A stretch of 64,000 nucleotides of DNA from DATBFU01 sp035498405 (GCA_035498405.1 DATKAE010000132.1:53563-117562); one strand, 5' to 3'; counted from the first letter of the stretch, positions 1 to 9,098 are shown. Notes: generated from the letters alone by a model not told the origin. Numbers and translations are program-made.

Positions 1-783
1 ACGGAGATCGGCATGCACCCCCTCTCGATACCGGCCATTGGCTTCGAGCTCGCGGCGAAGGTCTTCGGGGACCTCTCGGAACGAACGATCCTCGTTCTGG
101 GGGCCGGCGAGACGGGCAGCCTCTTCGCGCGCCACGCGGGGGAGGCGGGCGTTTCGGACCTGCGGATCGCCAACCGCACGGCGGAGCGCGCGGCGGCGCT
201 GGTGGAGCGCACCGGAGGCAGAGCGGTGTCGTGGGAGACGGTCGCCTCCCAGCTCTCCGAGGCCGACGTCGTGGTCGGGACCACCTCGAGCCCCGTGCCG
301 GTGGTCCGCCGGGAGGACGTCGAGGCCGCGATGCGCCACCGGCGCGGCAAGCCGATCTTCTTCCTGGATCTCGCCGTGCCCCGCGACATCGAGGCCTCGG
401 TGGCGGAGGTCTACAACGTCTTCCTCCACGGCGTGAACGACCTCGAGGAGGTGGCCGACGAGAATCGGCGGCGCCGGGCGCGGGAGGTTCCGCGGGCCGA
501 GACGATCCTGGAGCACGAACTGCAGAAGTTCCACGCGTGGCTGGGGAATCTCTCCGTCGTCCCGACCGTGACCGACCTTCGGCGGCGCATCGAAGAGCTG
601 CGGGACGCCGAGCTCGCGAGGGCCCCCGCGGCGGAGCGGGAGCGCCTGAAGGAGTTTGCCGACGCGCTGGCGGCGCGCATGCTGCACGAGCCGCTCCGCC
701 GGCTCAAGTCGGAGAGCGATCCGGTCAAGAAGCTCGACCGGGCCGAGGCCGTCCGCCATCTGTTCGACCTGGATCGGGAGTAG
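1..783 (+). CDS. hemA: glutamyl-tRNA reductase, C-terminal part (5' truncated)
   Basis: This enzyme reduces glutamyl-tRNA(Glu) to glutamate-1-semialdehyde with NADPH, the first committed step of C5-pathway tetrapyrrole synthesis in the cytosol. The frame is open from the first base, so the N-terminal catalytic domain lies outside the window; the first in-frame ATG at 13 is internal. About 260 residues remain. They hold the Rossmann NADPH-binding domain (glycine motif GAGETG near fragment residue 34, followed by the NRT segment) and the helical C-terminal dimerisation domain ending in MLHEPLRRLKSES. hemC follows 56 bp downstream on the same strand and hemD, hemB and hemL come next, so it heads a haem operon. 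The hemL gene at the far end makes the next enzyme of the same pathway. Confidence 0.95.
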   Translation, partial: TEIGMHPLSIPAIGFELAAKVFGDLSERTILVLGAGETGSLFARHAGEAGVSDLRIANRTAERAAALVERTGGRAVSWETVASQLSEADVVVGTTSSPVPVVRREDVEAAMRHRRGKPIFFLDLAVPRDIEASVAEVYNVFLHGVNDLEEVADENRRRRAREVPRAETILEHELQKFHAWLGNLSVVPTVTDLRRRIEELRDAELARAPAAERERLKEFADALAARMLHEPLRRLKSESDPVKKLDRAEAVRHLFDLDRE

Positions 784-839
784 GAGTTGGAGCCCGGGGA
801 TTCCGGCGGAACCGCTCGTCGGGAAGCCTCGCGCCCGCG

Positions 840-1745
840 ATGAAGCTTCGCCTGGGGGCCCGGGGTAGCGCGTTGTCGCTCGCCCAGGCGAACTGGGTTG
901 CCCGTTTCCTCGCCGGGCGCGCCGAGGTCGACATCATGACGATCAGGACGACGGGCGACCGGCTCTCGGCGGCCGGGTCTCCGATCGAGTGGAAGGGAGA
1001 CTTCACCAAGGAGCTCGACCTGGCGCTTCTCGAGGGTCGAATCGACTTTGCGGTGCACAGCCTGAAGGATGTGCCGTCCTCGTTGCCGCAGGGGCTGGAG
1101 CTCGCTGCCGTTCCGCTCCGCGAGGACCCGAGCGATGTCCTCGTGTCGCAGCCGCGGCGAACCTTCGGGGAGCTTCCTCCCGGCGCGCGTCTCGGGACCT
1201 CCAGTCCGCGGCGGCGCGCCCAACTCCTCGCGGCGCGGCCCGATCTCCAGATCTCCGAGGCGCGCGGCAACGTGGATACGCGCCTGCGGCGCCTGCAGGA
1301 AGGGAAGTGGGACGCGATCGTGCTCGCACGGGCAGGCCTGGCGCGCCTCGGCCGGGTCTCGGAGGTCTGCGACGTCTTCTCGACCGAGATCCTCCTTCCG
1401 GCGGTCGGCCAGGGAGCGCTCGCGCTGATCTCCCGGACGGAGGACCGATCCACCCGGGAGGCGCTCTCGAGGATCGACCACGCGGGCTCCCATCGGGAAG
1501 TGTTGGCCGAGCGAAGCCTGCTCGTGACGCTCCAGGCGGGATGTCACGCCCCCGTCGCGGCGCGAGCTCGAGTCGCCGGCACGGAGCTGACACTCGAGGC
1601 CGGCGTCTTCGCGAAGGACGGCGCGCGCGTCCTGCGGGATTCGGCCTCGGGCCCTGTCGAAGAAGCGGAATCGCTCGGCCGGGGAGCGGCCGAACGCCTC
1701 CTCGCCCGCGGAGCGGCGAAGCTCCTCCAGGAGACCTCGCCTTGA
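840..1745 (+). CDS. hemC: hydroxymethylbilane synthase (porphobilinogen deaminase)
   Basis: This enzyme polymerises four porphobilinogens into hydroxymethylbilane. The ATG at 840 gives 301 residues, about the usual family length, and the protein begins with the conserved opening RLGARGSALSLAQ. Catalytic Asp77 lies in HSLKDVP. The substrate-binding arginines lie in GTSSPRRRAQLL (119-130) and RGNVDTRLRRL (142-152). Cys235 in LQAGCHAPVA is the attachment site of the dipyrromethane cofactor. The frame is open far upstream of the ATG, but that part overlaps hemA and has no family similarity. The stop codon overlaps the TTG start of hemD (TTGA), which points to translational coupling. Confidence 0.96.
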   Translation: MKLRLGARGSALSLAQANWVARFLAGRAEVDIMTIRTTGDRLSAAGSPIEWKGDFTKELDLALLEGRIDFAVHSLKDVPSSLPQGLELAAVPLREDPSDVLVSQPRRTFGELPPGARLGTSSPRRRAQLLAARPDLQISEARGNVDTRLRRLQEGKWDAIVLARAGLARLGRVSEVCDVFSTEILLPAVGQGALALISRTEDRSTREALSRIDHAGSHREVLAERSLLVTLQAGCHAPVAARARVAGTELTLEAGVFAKDGARVLRDSASGPVEEAESLGRGAAERLLARGAAKLLQETSP

Positions 1746-2488
1746 GCCGGCCTCGCGTGCTCGTCGTCCGGTCGGGCGCGAACCCTTTTCTCTCGATGGA
1801 AGGCAGCGGCGCGGTCGAGGTCGTCGAAAGAGTCAGTCATTCGATCGAGCCCGTCGAGCCGCCGGAGGAGGCGTTTGCCGAGCCGGCGGACCTCGCGATC
1901 TTCACGAGCCAGGTCGCCGTCGAGCGTGTCGCCGGCGACCCGCGGCTCCTGTCCCGATTCTCGCAGGCCACGTCGGGGGCTCGGCTGGCCGCCGTCGGGC
2001 CGGTCACCGCGGAGGCCTTGAGGAGGCGCGGGATCGAACCGGCACTGGTGGCGGCGGGATCGGGCGAGGCCCTGCTCGAAGCCCTCCCGGAACGACTGGA
2101 GGGATGTCGCGTCCTCTTGCCCTGCGGCGAAGACGCGGCGCCGGAGCTGCCGGACGGCTTGCGCCGGCGAGGAGCGAGCGTGCGACGCGCGGTGGTCTAC
2201 CGGAAGGTCGCCCGGCACCGCGACGAAGCACTCGAGCGGGAGATCCTGGAGCGTCCTTTTGCGGCCTTCTGCACGACCTCCCCGTCGGCCGCGCAGTGGC
2301 TCTTCGAAGGGCTCGGCGACCCCGCCGCCGATCGCCTGAGGGCCACGCCGGCGGTCGTCCTGGGCCGGTTCACACGGCGATTCCTGGAGGCCCGCGGTGT
2401 GGGCCGCATCTCGGTCGCCAGTGAGCAGCGCTTCTCGTCCGCCTTGAGCCTCCTCGAGGAGCTTGCCACGACTGCCGCCCGGGCGTAG
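1742..2488 (+). CDS. hemD: uroporphyrinogen-III synthase
   Basis: This enzyme cyclises hydroxymethylbilane and inverts ring D to give uroporphyrinogen III. The protein is poorly conserved, as is normal for HemD. It is recognised by its length (248 residues), its two-lobe pattern (IFTSQVAVE and AAVGPVTAEALRRRGI in the first lobe, FCTTSPSAAQWLF and LGRFTRRFLEARGV in the second) and its position between hemC and hemB. The likely start is TTG 1742, overlapping the hemC stop as TTGA. A GTG at 1757 is an alternative that would shorten the first strand. Confidence 0.9.
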   Translation: MSRPRVLVVRSGANPFLSMEGSGAVEVVERVSHSIEPVEPPEEAFAEPADLAIFTSQVAVERVAGDPRLLSRFSQATSGARLAAVGPVTAEALRRRGIEPALVAAGSGEALLEALPERLEGCRVLLPCGEDAAPELPDGLRRRGASVRRAVVYRKVARHRDEALEREILERPFAAFCTTSPSAAQWLFEGLGDPAADRLRATPAVVLGRFTRRFLEARGVGRISVASEQRFSSALSLLEELATTAARA

Positions 2489-2502
2489 ATTCTCGCCCCG
2501 CC

Positions 2503-3483
2503 GTGACGAGCTTCCCGACCACCCGCTTGAGACGCCTGCGCCGCCGGCCGGCAATGCGGGACCTCGTTCGTGAGACGAGGCTCTCGCCGGATCGGTTTGT
2601 CGCGCCGCTCTTCGTCCGGCACGGTCGGGGGCTTCGCGAGGAGGTCCCGTCGCTGCCCGGGGTTTTCCGGCTCTCCCCGGACGAGGCGGTCTCCGAGGCG
2701 CAGCAGCTGCGCTCTCTCGGCGTGCCCGCCGTGATCCTCTTCGGGATTCCCGAGAAGAAGGACGAGAACGGAAGCGAAGCGTGGGATGACGGGGCAGCGG
2801 TGCAAGAAACCGTGCGCCGCCTGAAGAAGGACGCGCCGGAGCTGCTCGTCGTCACCGACGTGTGCCTGGACGAGTACACCTCCCACGGGCATTGCGGCGT
2901 GATCCGAGACGGCGAGGTGGACAACGACGCGACGTTGCCGCTGCTCGCCCGGGCGGCGCTCTCGCACGCGCGCGCGGGTGTCGACGTCGTCGGTCCCTCC
3001 GACATGATGGACGGCCGCGTCGGCGCGATCCGGCGCGCGCTCGACGACGACGGGTACACGGCCGTGGGAATCCTCTCCTACGCGGCCAAGGCGGCCTCCG
3101 CCTTCTACGGTCCGTTCCGGGAAGCGGCCGATTCCGCGCCGACATTTGGCGACCGCCGCGGCTATCAGATGGATCCGGCCAACCGCCGGGAGGCGATGCG
3201 CGAGATCGCGCTCGACCTCGAAGAAGGCGCCGACGCCGTGATGGTCAAGCCGGCCCTCGCCTATCTCGACGTGATCTCCGAGGCGCGCGAGCGGTTCGAT
3301 GCGCCGATTGCTGCGTACAACGTTTCCGGCGAGTACGCCCTGGTCAAGGCGGCGGCCGAGAGGGGCTGGATCGACGAACGGCGGATCGTGCTCGAGATTC
3401 TGACCGGAATCGTGCGGGCCGGCGCCGACTTTGTCTTGACCTATCACGCGAAAGACGCGGCGCGGTGGCTGGCGCAAGGCTGA
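2503..3483 (+). CDS. hemB: delta-aminolevulinic acid dehydratase (porphobilinogen synthase)
   Basis: This enzyme condenses two 5-aminolevulinates into porphobilinogen. It has 326 residues from GTG 2503. The two Schiff-base lysines are Lys196 (SYAAKAASAFYGPFREA) and Lys249 (VMVKPALAYLD). The metal-binding loop reads DVCLDEYTSHGHCG (119-132), with Cys121, Asp123 and Cys131. Classical zinc enzymes have three cysteines here and magnesium-type enzymes have aspartates, so this site is mixed. The gene lies 14 bp after hemD. An in-frame ATG 18 codons in is possible, but it would remove the conserved RLRRLRRRPAMRDLVRET region. Confidence 0.96.
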   Translation: MTSFPTTRLRRLRRRPAMRDLVRETRLSPDRFVAPLFVRHGRGLREEVPSLPGVFRLSPDEAVSEAQQLRSLGVPAVILFGIPEKKDENGSEAWDDGAAVQETVRRLKKDAPELLVVTDVCLDEYTSHGHCGVIRDGEVDNDATLPLLARAALSHARAGVDVVGPSDMMDGRVGAIRRALDDDGYTAVGILSYAAKAASAFYGPFREAADSAPTFGDRRGYQMDPANRREAMREIALDLEEGADAVMVKPALAYLDVISEARERFDAPIAAYNVSGEYALVKAAAERGWIDERRIVLEILTGIVRAGADFVLTYHAKDAARWLAQG

Positions 3484-4799
3484 GCGCGGGCCGCCGAAAG
3501 AGTCGGGGCGGCGCCTCGGCCGCCCTCTTCCGCCGGGCTCGGCTCCTCATGCCGGGGGGCGTGAGCTCGCCCGTCCGATCCTTCGCGTCGGTCGGCGGAG
3601 AGCCGTTCTTCGTGCGGTCGGGGAAGGGGGCGCGCCTGCGCGACGCGGACGGGCGGTCCTACATCGATTACGTGATGTCCTACGGGCCGCTTCTCTTCGG
3701 GCACGCTCCGGCTTTCGTGACGCGCGCTCTCTCCCGGGCCGCGCGACAGGGAACCTCCTTCGGCGCGCCCACGGAGCTCGAGGTGCGGCTCGCCGAGCGG
3801 GTCACGCGAATGGTTCCCTCCATCGAGATGGTGCGCTTCGTCAACTCGGGCACGGAAGCGACACTCTCGGCGATTCGCCTGGCGCGCGGCGCCACGGGAA
3901 GGCGGCGAATCATCAAGGTCGAGGGCGGGTACCACGGCCACGCGGACAGTTTTCTCGTGGCCGCCGGCTCGGGTGTGGCCACTCTCTCGATTGCGGGCAG
4001 CCCCGGTGTGCCCGAGGAAGTGGCGGCGCTGACCGCCGTCGTGCCGTACAACGATCCGTCCGCGCTGGACGAAGTGTTCCGCCGCTTCCCGGGCGAGGTC
4101 GCGGCGTTCATCGTCGAGCCGCTCGCGGCCAACATGGGTGTGGTGCCGCCGATACCCGGGTACCTGCAGGCGGCCCGGGAGATCACGACGCGCCACGGCG
4201 CGCTTCTGATCTTCGACGAAGTCATCTCCGGGTTTCGATCGTCTCCCGGAGGAGCCCAGGAGCTCTACGGCGTCCGGCCGGACCTGACGACGCTCGGCAA
4301 GATCCTCGGCGGCGGGCTGCCCGTCGGGGCCTACGGGGGCCCGCGGGACCTGATGGAGAAGATGGCGCCGGTCGGCCCCGTGTATCAAGCCGGAACGCTC
4401 TCGGGCAATCCCCTGGCGATGTCGGCCGGGATCGCCATGTTGCAAGAAATCGCTCGCCGCCCTCCCTACGCCGAGCTCGAACGCAAAGCGGCCCTGCTCG
4501 AGGGGCTCGTCGGCGGGGAGGTCGCGGCGCGAGGCCTCAACGACCGTGTCTGCCTCCAGCGCGTCGGTTCCCTGCTGACCCTCTTTCTCGGGAAGGGCCC
4601 GATGACCGATTTCGCCTCGGTCAAGCGCTCCGACACGAAGCGCTACGCGCTCTTCTTCCACGCGATGCGGGAACGGGGCGCTTTCTTGCCGCCCGCGCAG
4701 TTTGAGGCGTGGTTCGTCTCGACGGCCCACGCGGACGCGGATCTGCGCCGGACCGCGCGTGCCGCGGGCGAGAGCCTCGCGGAGGCCTTTGCCGGTTAG
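3465..4799 (+). CDS. hemL: glutamate-1-semialdehyde 2,1-aminomutase
   Basis: This PLP enzyme converts glutamate-1-semialdehyde to 5-aminolevulinate and completes the C5 route begun by hemA. The fold-type I aminotransferase features are clear: the N-terminal MPGGVSSPVRSF, SGTEATLSAIRLAR, EGGYHGHADS, IFDEVISGFR, and the PLP lysine in TTLGKILGGGLPVG. The start is uncertain. The first ATG (3549) would remove the conserved helix ALFRRARLL that precedes PGGV. A GTG at 3465 overlaps hemB by 19 bp and gives 444 residues. A CTG at 3480 overlaps the hemB stop as CTGA and gives 439 residues. GTG is used here, but the CTG option matches psd and pth elsewhere in the window. The gene ends 6 bp from the convergent antiporter gene. 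Confidence 0.93.
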   Translation: MAGARLSAGRRKSRGGASAALFRRARLLMPGGVSSPVRSFASVGGEPFFVRSGKGARLRDADGRSYIDYVMSYGPLLFGHAPAFVTRALSRAARQGTSFGAPTELEVRLAERVTRMVPSIEMVRFVNSGTEATLSAIRLARGATGRRRIIKVEGGYHGHADSFLVAAGSGVATLSIAGSPGVPEEVAALTAVVPYNDPSALDEVFRRFPGEVAAFIVEPLAANMGVVPPIPGYLQAAREITTRHGALLIFDEVISGFRSSPGGAQELYGVRPDLTTLGKILGGGLPVGAYGGPRDLMEKMAPVGPVYQAGTLSGNPLAMSAGIAMLQEIARRPPYAELERKAALLEGLVGGEVAARGLNDRVCLQRVGSLLTLFLGKGPMTDFASVKRSDTKRYALFFHAMRERGAFLPPAQFEAWFVSTAHADADLRRTARAAGESLAEAFAG

Positions 4800-4805
4800 C
4801 CGCCG

Positions 4806-6773
4806 TCAGCCGCGCAACAAGTCGAGGCTTCGCTCGACACTGCCCTCGCTGCCGAGCAGCAGGACCTGATCTCCGTCCTTCAAGACGAAGTCGCCCGCGG
4901 GGGAGACCGTGGGTTCGCCGTCCCGGATCACCGCCAGCGCCGACGCGCCTCCGCTCGCGCGCAGCTTCAACTCTGCGAGCGACCGGCCGACGGCCGGCCA
5001 GCCGGGACCGATCGAGACGAGCTCGACGCGCGTCGAGCCCAGCGCCTTCTGGAGCTGTTCCGGCATCGCCTCGGGCGCGCGGAAGCGGCCGAACGCGTCA
5101 TGCCGCGCCCGGCGAATCTCGTCGGTCTCGGCCTCGACCCACGGGAGCGGGAAGCCCAGGCGCCGCAGGGCTCGACCGGCGATTTCGAGGGACGTCTCGA
5201 ACTCCTCCGCGACCACCTCGTCGGCGCCCAGCGCGGAGAGGTCTCCGACCTCGGCGAGATAGCGCGTCCGCGCCAGAATGAAGAGGCCGGGCGCGAGGCT
5301 TCGGCAGAGAGAGACGACCCGCCGCGTGGCGCGAGGATCCGAGAGCAGGATCAGGGCGGCCCGCGCGCGCTGGATTCCGGCGTGTTTCAGCACGCGGTCG
5401 TTGGTGGCGTCTCCGAACTCGATTGCGAGGCCCTTCTCCCTTCCCCGCAGGACGCGTTCGGGGTGGAGATCGAGGATGCGGCAGGGCACCTTCGCGCGGT
5501 CGAGCACGCGCGCGAGCGTTTCCCCGGTCAAGCCGAAGCCCAGCACGAGGACGTGGTCTTCGGCGGGCAGTCCGGATTCGGGGCGCGGAGAGCGCGAGGG
5601 GGGTCTCGGCCCGCGGGAGAGGCGGGCGGCCAGCGCATGGCCGGCCTCCGCGAGCACGGGCGTGCCGGCCATCGAGATGATCGCCACGCCGAGGAAGATC
5701 TGGTAGAGCTCGACCGAGATGAGGTTGGCGCTTCTCCCCTCCTTCAAGAGCACGAAAGAGAACTCGCCGATCTGCGCGAGCGACAGGCCGACCACGGTCG
5801 CCGCGGCGACCCCGTAGCCGAGCAGCCGAACCGGAAGCGCGCCGAAGGCGGCTTTGCCGACGATGATCAGGAGCAACAAGGCGGCGACCACGGCGGGCTC
5901 CGAGAGGAGAATTCGCGGATCGAACAGCATCCCGATCGAGACGAAGAAGAGGGCACTGAACGCGTCGCGAAACGGCTCGACGTCGGCCATGGCCTGGTGG
6001 CCATAGTCCGATTCCGAAATGACGAGACCCGCAAGAAAGGCTCCGAGGGCGGCGGAAAGGCCCGCCCGCGCCGCGGCCAGGGCCGTGCCGAACATGAGAA
6101 ACAGAATCGCGACGACGAAGACGGCCTTCTGGCGGGTTCCCGCCAGAGCGTGCAGCAGGCGAGGCACGACGAATCGCGCGCCGATCACGAGCAGAAGCGC
6201 GGTGACCGCGATCTTGCCCAGAGCCGCCAGAGCGGCTGGCAGTCCCCCGCGGCCTTGGCCGGCCAGGGCGGGAATGGCGAGAATCATCGGAACGACCGCC
6301 AGGTCCTGAAAGATGAGGATCCCGAGCAAGAGGCGGCCGTGCAGGGAGTCCATCTCCCGCCGCTCCATCAAGAGCGTCAGCAGGATTGCCGTCGAGGACA
6401 GGGCGACGAGGAAACCGAAGAAGACGCTGCGCCGGAGGTCGTAGCCGCGAAGCGCCCCGACGGTCGAGACGAGCGCGACGGTGCCGAGGACCTGGATGGG
6501 CCCGGCGAACCAGACGATTCGACCGAGACGCGTCAGGTTGGGGAGCTCCAGCTCCAGGCCGACGGTGAAGAGTAAGAGCACGACGCCGACCTCGGCCAGC
6601 GTGTCCACCGTGGCGAGGTCGGCTTCCAGCCCGAGGCCGAACGGCCCGAGCAGGACGCCGGCCAACAGAAATCCGATCAGCGCCGGCTGGCGCAGGCGGT
6701 GGAGAAGGTAGGCCGCCGCCAGACCCGCCACGAAGATGAGGACCAGCGGCGCGAGAAACGTCGGAACGTGCAC
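4806..6773 (-). CDS. CPA2-family monovalent cation:proton antiporter with RCK (TrkA) domains
   Basis: This is an inner-membrane K+/H+ or Na+/H+ antiporter of the KefB/KefC type, 655 residues from a GTG start. Residues 1-380 are a hydrophobic 12-13 helix exchanger domain with signatures LPALIGFLLAGVLLGPFG-like (near 30), LLLFTVGLELEL (near 70) and LLLGILIFQDLAVVP (near 155). After a Pro/Arg-rich linker comes a TrkA-N/RCK domain (VLVLGFGLTGETLARVL, near 408) that binds a nucleotide. A TrkA-C domain closes the protein (LAVIRDGEPTVSPAGDFVLKDGDQVLLLG). The exchanged ion and ligand cannot be read from the sequence. It is convergent with hemL and divergent from the POT transporter. Confidence 0.88.
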   Translation of the reverse strand: MHVPTFLAPLVLIFVAGLAAAYLLHRLRQPALIGFLLAGVLLGPFGLGLEADLATVDTLAEVGVVLLLFTVGLELELPNLTRLGRIVWFAGPIQVLGTVALVSTVGALRGYDLRRSVFFGFLVALSSTAILLTLLMERREMDSLHGRLLLGILIFQDLAVVPMILAIPALAGQGRGGLPAALAALGKIAVTALLLVIGARFVVPRLLHALAGTRQKAVFVVAILFLMFGTALAAARAGLSAALGAFLAGLVISESDYGHQAMADVEPFRDAFSALFFVSIGMLFDPRILLSEPAVVAALLLLIIVGKAAFGALPVRLLGYGVAAATVVGLSLAQIGEFSFVLLKEGRSANLISVELYQIFLGVAIISMAGTPVLAEAGHALAARLSRGPRPPSRSPRPESGLPAEDHVLVLGFGLTGETLARVLDRAKVPCRILDLHPERVLRGREKGLAIEFGDATNDRVLKHAGIQRARAALILLSDPRATRRVVSLCRSLAPGLFILARTRYLAEVGDLSALGADEVVAEEFETSLEIAGRALRRLGFPLPWVEAETDEIRRARHDAFGRFRAPEAMPEQLQKALGSTRVELVSIGPGWPAVGRSLAELKLRASGGASALAVIRDGEPTVSPAGDFVLKDGDQVLLLGSEGSVERSLDLLRG

Positions 6774-6812
6774 CGCGGCACTCTAGCGCGTCCGGTTCCG
6801 GCCGATCCCATG

Positions 6813-6825
6813 TAGAGTGCGCGAA
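6813..6825 (+). promoter_or_regulatory. -10 box and leaderless start of the POT transporter
   Basis: TAGAGT at 6813-6818 ends 7 nt before ATG 6826. No Shine-Dalgarno sequence is visible. This spacing would put the transcription start at or next to the start codon. No convincing -35 box is seen. Confidence 0.45.
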
Positions 6826-8370
6826 ATGACCGCGACCCGGCCGTCCGATCGCCAGTGGTTCGGCCACCCCCGAGGACTCTCCACTCTCTTCTTCACCGAG
6901 ATGTGGGAGCGGTTCAGCTACTACGGGATGCGCGGGCTGCTCATCCTGTTCCTGGTCGCGTCGGTCGAGAAGGGCGGATTGGGTAAGAGCGATCAGGTGG
7001 CTGCGGCGATCTACGGGCTCTACGTCGGCTGCGTCTACCTCTTCGCCTTGCCGGGGGGCTGGGTCGCCGACCGGATCCTGGGTCAGCGCAACGCCGTGTT
7101 CGTCGGGGGCTGCATCATTGCCGCCGGGCACTTCTCGATGGCCGTTCCGGCGGTGCCGACCTTCTACCTCGGTCTCTGCCTGATCGTTTGCGGAACGGGC
7201 CTGCTCAAGCCGAACGTCAGCGCGATCGTGGGTGATCTCTATCCGGAAGGGGGAGCGCGGCGGGACGCCGGGTTCTCGCTCTTCTATTCGGGAATCAACA
7301 CGGGGGCCTTCATCGGCCCGATCATCTGCGGCTTGCTCGGCGAGCACGTCAACTGGCACATCGGGTTCGGAGCGGCCGGCGTGGGCATGATACTGGGCCT
7401 GATCCAGTACCGGCTCGGCGGCAAGTTTCTGGGCGACGCGGGCCTACGGAGGCTCGGGGCCGAAGAGGGCGTGGCGCGGCGAAAGGCGGTCCGGCAGCTG
7501 CTCGTGGCCGTCGCCGCGGCCGCGGGCGTCACGGTCCTACTGGCCGCTCTCCAGAGACTCGGCGCGATCCGCCTGAGCCTTCCGGGGGTGGCGCAGTCGA
7601 CCAGCGTGATCATCCTCACGATCGTCGTGGGTTACTTTCTCTTTCTGCTGCTCTTCGGGCGTCTGACGGGCGCCGAGAAGAAGCGTGTGGCCGTGATCTT
7701 CGTCTTCTTTGCCGCCTCCGCACTCTTCTGGTCCGGTTTCGAGCAGGCCGGCTCCTCGATGAATCTCTTCGCTTCGCGTCTGACCGACCGCCTGATCGGC
7801 AGCTGGGAGATGCCGGCCTCGTGGTTTCTCCCGGTCGAGTCGATTCTCGTGATCTTCCTCGCGCCGGTCTTCGCCTGGCTCTGGGTTCGGCTGGGATCCT
7901 TCGAGCCTTCACTGCCCGCCAAACTGGGATACGGCCTCGCCGCGATGGCGATCGGATTCCTCGTCATGGCGTGGGGCGCGCTGGCCACGCACGGGGGAGC
8001 CAACAAGGTCGGGCCGGGCTGGTTGGTGAGCTTCTACGTGATGAGCGCCGTCGGCGAGCTGTGCGTGAGTCCGGTCGGCTTGAGCGCCGTGACCAAGCTC
8101 GCGCCGAGAGGGCTCGTCGGGCAAATGATGGGCGTTTGGTTCATGGGAACGGCGCTCGGGAATCTCGTCGCGGGACTCGTCGCCGGCGGCTTCGCCTCGA
8201 TGCCCCTGCCGGCGCTCTTCGGCTCGGTGGCCAAGGTGATCGGGGGGGGAGCACTTCTCATTCTCATTCTCGCCAAGCCGATCCGCGGGTTGATCGGGCG
8301 GCTCCCGACCGGCACGCCGCCGCCGGCCGTGCCGCTCGACGGCGAGACACTCCCCGAAGGAGGCACCTAG
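6826..8370 (+). CDS. POT-family (PTR2) proton-dependent oligopeptide transporter
   Basis: This inner-membrane symporter imports di- and tripeptides with protons. It is a 514-residue major-facilitator protein with about 12-14 hydrophobic helices. The diagnostic ExxERFxYYG motif is present as EMWERFSYYGMRG near residue 25. The second PTR2 signature is FSLFYSGINTGAFIGPI near residue 155. The C-terminal half keeps the family pattern SAVGELCVSPVGLSAVTKLAP. A GTG nine bases upstream could also serve as start; ATG 6826 is preferred because it lies at the expected distance from the -10 box. The cytoplasmic tail is Pro-rich. It is divergent from the antiporter gene and appears monocistronic. Confidence 0.9.
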   Translation: MTATRPSDRQWFGHPRGLSTLFFTEMWERFSYYGMRGLLILFLVASVEKGGLGKSDQVAAAIYGLYVGCVYLFALPGGWVADRILGQRNAVFVGGCIIAAGHFSMAVPAVPTFYLGLCLIVCGTGLLKPNVSAIVGDLYPEGGARRDAGFSLFYSGINTGAFIGPIICGLLGEHVNWHIGFGAAGVGMILGLIQYRLGGKFLGDAGLRRLGAEEGVARRKAVRQLLVAVAAAAGVTVLLAALQRLGAIRLSLPGVAQSTSVIILTIVVGYFLFLLLFGRLTGAEKKRVAVIFVFFAASALFWSGFEQAGSSMNLFASRLTDRLIGSWEMPASWFLPVESILVIFLAPVFAWLWVRLGSFEPSLPAKLGYGLAAMAIGFLVMAWGALATHGGANKVGPGWLVSFYVMSAVGELCVSPVGLSAVTKLAPRGLVGQMMGVWFMGTALGNLVAGLVAGGFASMPLPALFGSVAKVIGGGALLILILAKPIRGLIGRLPTGTPPPAVPLDGETLPEGGT

Positions 8371-8405
8371 CGGCGTCGCGGGCCCCGAATCACGGCGCAG
8401 GCTCC

Positions 8406-9098
8406 CTAGAAGACCGGCTCCGCCAGCGGCACCGGCCGGTCGAGCCCGAGCCAGAACCCCTCCAGCAGGTCGAGCGCGGCCAGACACCCGCGCTCGAGCG
8501 ACGCCTCCTCCTTCGGCTTCATGCCATCGAGTGCCCGGACCATGGCGTCCTCGTGGCCCTGCTCGAGGTCGCGGTGAAAGGTCCAGTAGAAGAGGTCCAT
8601 CGCGGCCAGGCTCGCGCGCTTCTCCCGCAGGCGCTCCAGACCCGGAATCAGCTGGTCCCACATCGGGATCGCCATGTGCTCGAGCCCGAAGGAGGCGCCC
8701 AGGGCCCGCGCATAGTCGCGGCTGCCATAGAGCTCGGCCAGCCCCTCGATGTAGGCCTTCGTCGAGGGGAGCCAACTTCGTCGGGCGGCTTCCTGCGGAT
8801 CGATGCCGATCGAGCGCAGGAACCGGTGGTACAGGTATTCGTGGCGGCGCTTGGGATCGCCGTCCCCGAGCTCCGAGACGAGGATCGTCGCGAGCTCGTC
8901 GGCTGCGGCATCCTCGGGCGTGTTGGCGAGGAGAGTGGCGAGAATGCGGGGGAAGTTCTTGACGAACGCGAAGAACTGGACGGCGAAGCGGTCGAACTCC
9001 TGTTCGCCGATCTCACCGCGCCGGAAGCGCTCGAGATATCGGTTGCGAACGGCTCCGTGTCGGACGACTCGATCGTGAAGCTCGGCGGCGACGGACAT
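8406..9098 (-). CDS. haem-oxygenase-like di-iron oxidase (TenA/PqqC/CADD fold)
   Basis: This 230-residue, all-helical protein belongs to the haem-oxygenase-like di-iron oxidase superfamily. Candidate metal ligands follow the family pattern: Glu76 in SELGDGDP, His86 in KRRHEYLYH, Glu140 in SFGLEHMAIP, and His175-x3-Glu179-x2-His182 in FHRDLEQGHEDAM. Related enzymes include CADD, which makes p-aminobenzoate from its own tyrosine, and N-oxygenases such as SznF; the substrate here is unknown. The start is ATG 9098 because AAAGGAG lies 6 nt upstream; an in-frame ATG at 9116 precedes that ribosome binding site and is not used. A terminator-like hairpin and a short leader ORF lie just upstream, suggesting attenuation. 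Confidence 0.8.
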   Translation of the reverse strand: MSVAAELHDRVVRHGAVRNRYLERFRRGEIGEQEFDRFAVQFFAFVKNFPRILATLLANTPEDAAADELATILVSELGDGDPKRRHEYLYHRFLRSIGIDPQEAARRSWLPSTKAYIEGLAELYGSRDYARALGASFGLEHMAIPMWDQLIPGLERLREKRASLAAMDLFYWTFHRDLEQGHEDAMVRALDGMKPKEEASLERGCLAALDLLEGFWLGLDRPVPLAEPVF

